A DNA stretch of 64,000 nucleotides from Bog-756 sp963727955 (GTDB taxonomy: Bacteria > Actinomycetota > Acidimicrobiia > Acidimicrobiales > RAAP-2). The DNA is taken from assembly GCA_963727955.1 (NCBI GenBank), contig CAVSII010000010.1, positions 1 to 64,000 of the forward strand. Reading direction: 5' to 3'. Under the pieces are notes generated by a model that was not told the DNA's origin, searched no databases, and saw only the letters and a list, made by a program, of their open reading frames with translations. How positions within the stretch are numbered: position 1 is the stretch's first letter; every line of letters starts with the position of its first letter. Positions 63,651 to 64,000 of this stretch are shown piece after piece. Made by a program: the position numbers and the translations under genes.

Positions 63651-64000
63651 GCCGCCGTTCTGGCCCCTTTGTGTGGTCGGACCACCTCCGAGCACATGAG
63701 AGTGAAAGCGGCTGGGGCGAGACCGCTGGCCTGCTGAACGCCTCCTCAACGCCCACGGTCCACGGTACCCTTTCGGGTGATCACCCCAGTCTGGAACGAT
63801 GAATCCGGTCGGCAGTGGACAAGGAGCCGTCGGTGCTCAAACCCATCATCCCGCTCGACCATCCGAGCGGGCCCGAACTGGCTGCGCTCCGAACGAGCTG
63901 CAGCGGCACTGGTGTGCCGAGACGTCATTCTGGCCGGACGAGGTGGACACCGGATGCGCCGAGCTTCGGTCAGTGCGCAGTCACCGCCATGATCGTCCAC
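63651..64000. other. Right-edge stretch with no supported gene
   Basis: Frames on both strands exist but lack recognisable content or ribosome sites. A gene may start beyond the edge. Confidence 0.3.

Noticed and set aside
63746..64000. Frames at the right edge on both strands
   Set aside because: Neither has a recognisable domain or ribosome site, and they overlap each other.

Overview
The window is high-GC, gene-dense DNA from an actinobacterium. Four features point to class Acidimicrobiia or a close relative, though this is inference and not a marker-gene placement: a mec-cysO-cysM cluster of the mycobacterial type beside rph and rdgB, a GWWLASDGKWYSP motif ahead of a DUF4190 membrane domain, secreted proteins built from GYWLVASDGGVFSFG-type repeats, and an EF-G2-like GTPase. 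RNA genes are tRNA-Val(GAC), tRNA-Cys(GCA), tRNA-Gly(CCC) and ssrA (tmRNA).

Layout. 1-1790: edge of an integrative element, with a small excisionase, a frameshifted tyrosine integrase, and the tRNA-Val whose 3' end is the likely attachment site; the element extends off the left edge. 1.9-12.7 kb: backbone genes (DUF2127, a PhyH-type dioxygenase, a glycosyltransferase, glnD, an L,D-transpeptidase, enoyl-CoA hydratase with a coupled methyltransferase, a DUF4388 protein). 12.1-16.7 kb: a minus-strand run mec-cysO-cysM-MBL hydrolase-rph-rdgB. 16.8-17.8 kb: smpB and ssrA with a strong terminator. 18.0-22.1 kb: a very large secreted Ig-like/TIG protein split by a frameshift, followed by a second copy of the ssrA-type hairpin. 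23-31 kb: EF-G2, a gene-poor stretch with a decayed FG-GAP remnant, two more PhyH dioxygenases, an orphan ABC binding protein and small proteins. 31.4-38.1 kb: plus-strand run of NTF2-like protein, GH38 alpha-mannosidase (frameshifted at a C6 tract), fhs and a fourth PhyH protein. 38.7-41.8 kb: secreted protein with near-identical 528-bp tandem repeats. 42.2-46.6 kb: acyl-CoA dehydrogenase, two SDRs, an SRPBCC protein and an esterase, suggesting lipid or steroid-like catabolism. 46.8-53.8 kb: NlpC/P60 wall hydrolase, MFS exporter, and a tight operon of Gfo/Idh oxidoreductase, sphingosine-phosphate-lyase-like PLP enzyme and FGGY kinase. 53.8-57.5 kb: two translationally coupled GGDEF-EAL proteins. 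57.7-64 kb: a quinone-oxidoreductase-like protein, two GNAT acetyltransferases, a lipoprotein, then a decayed end with a frameshifted collagen-like/BclA-type protein, a frameshifted DUF167 gene and TPR fragments.

How genes work together: CysM and thiocarboxylated CysO would make CysO-cysteine, and Mec would release cysteine; SmpB and tmRNA rescue stalled ribosomes; RdgB and RNase PH serve nucleotide and tRNA housekeeping; the two GGDEF-EAL proteins would act on cyclic-di-GMP. A recurring oddity is that at least eight genes or remnants are broken by apparent single-base shifts (integrase, Ig-like surface protein, FG-GAP remnant, mannosidase, GGDEF-EAL, collagen-like protein, DUF167, TPR). In several the downstream frame is intact, so assembly indels and true pseudogenes both remain possible. 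No CRISPR array, rRNA or complete transposase was seen.
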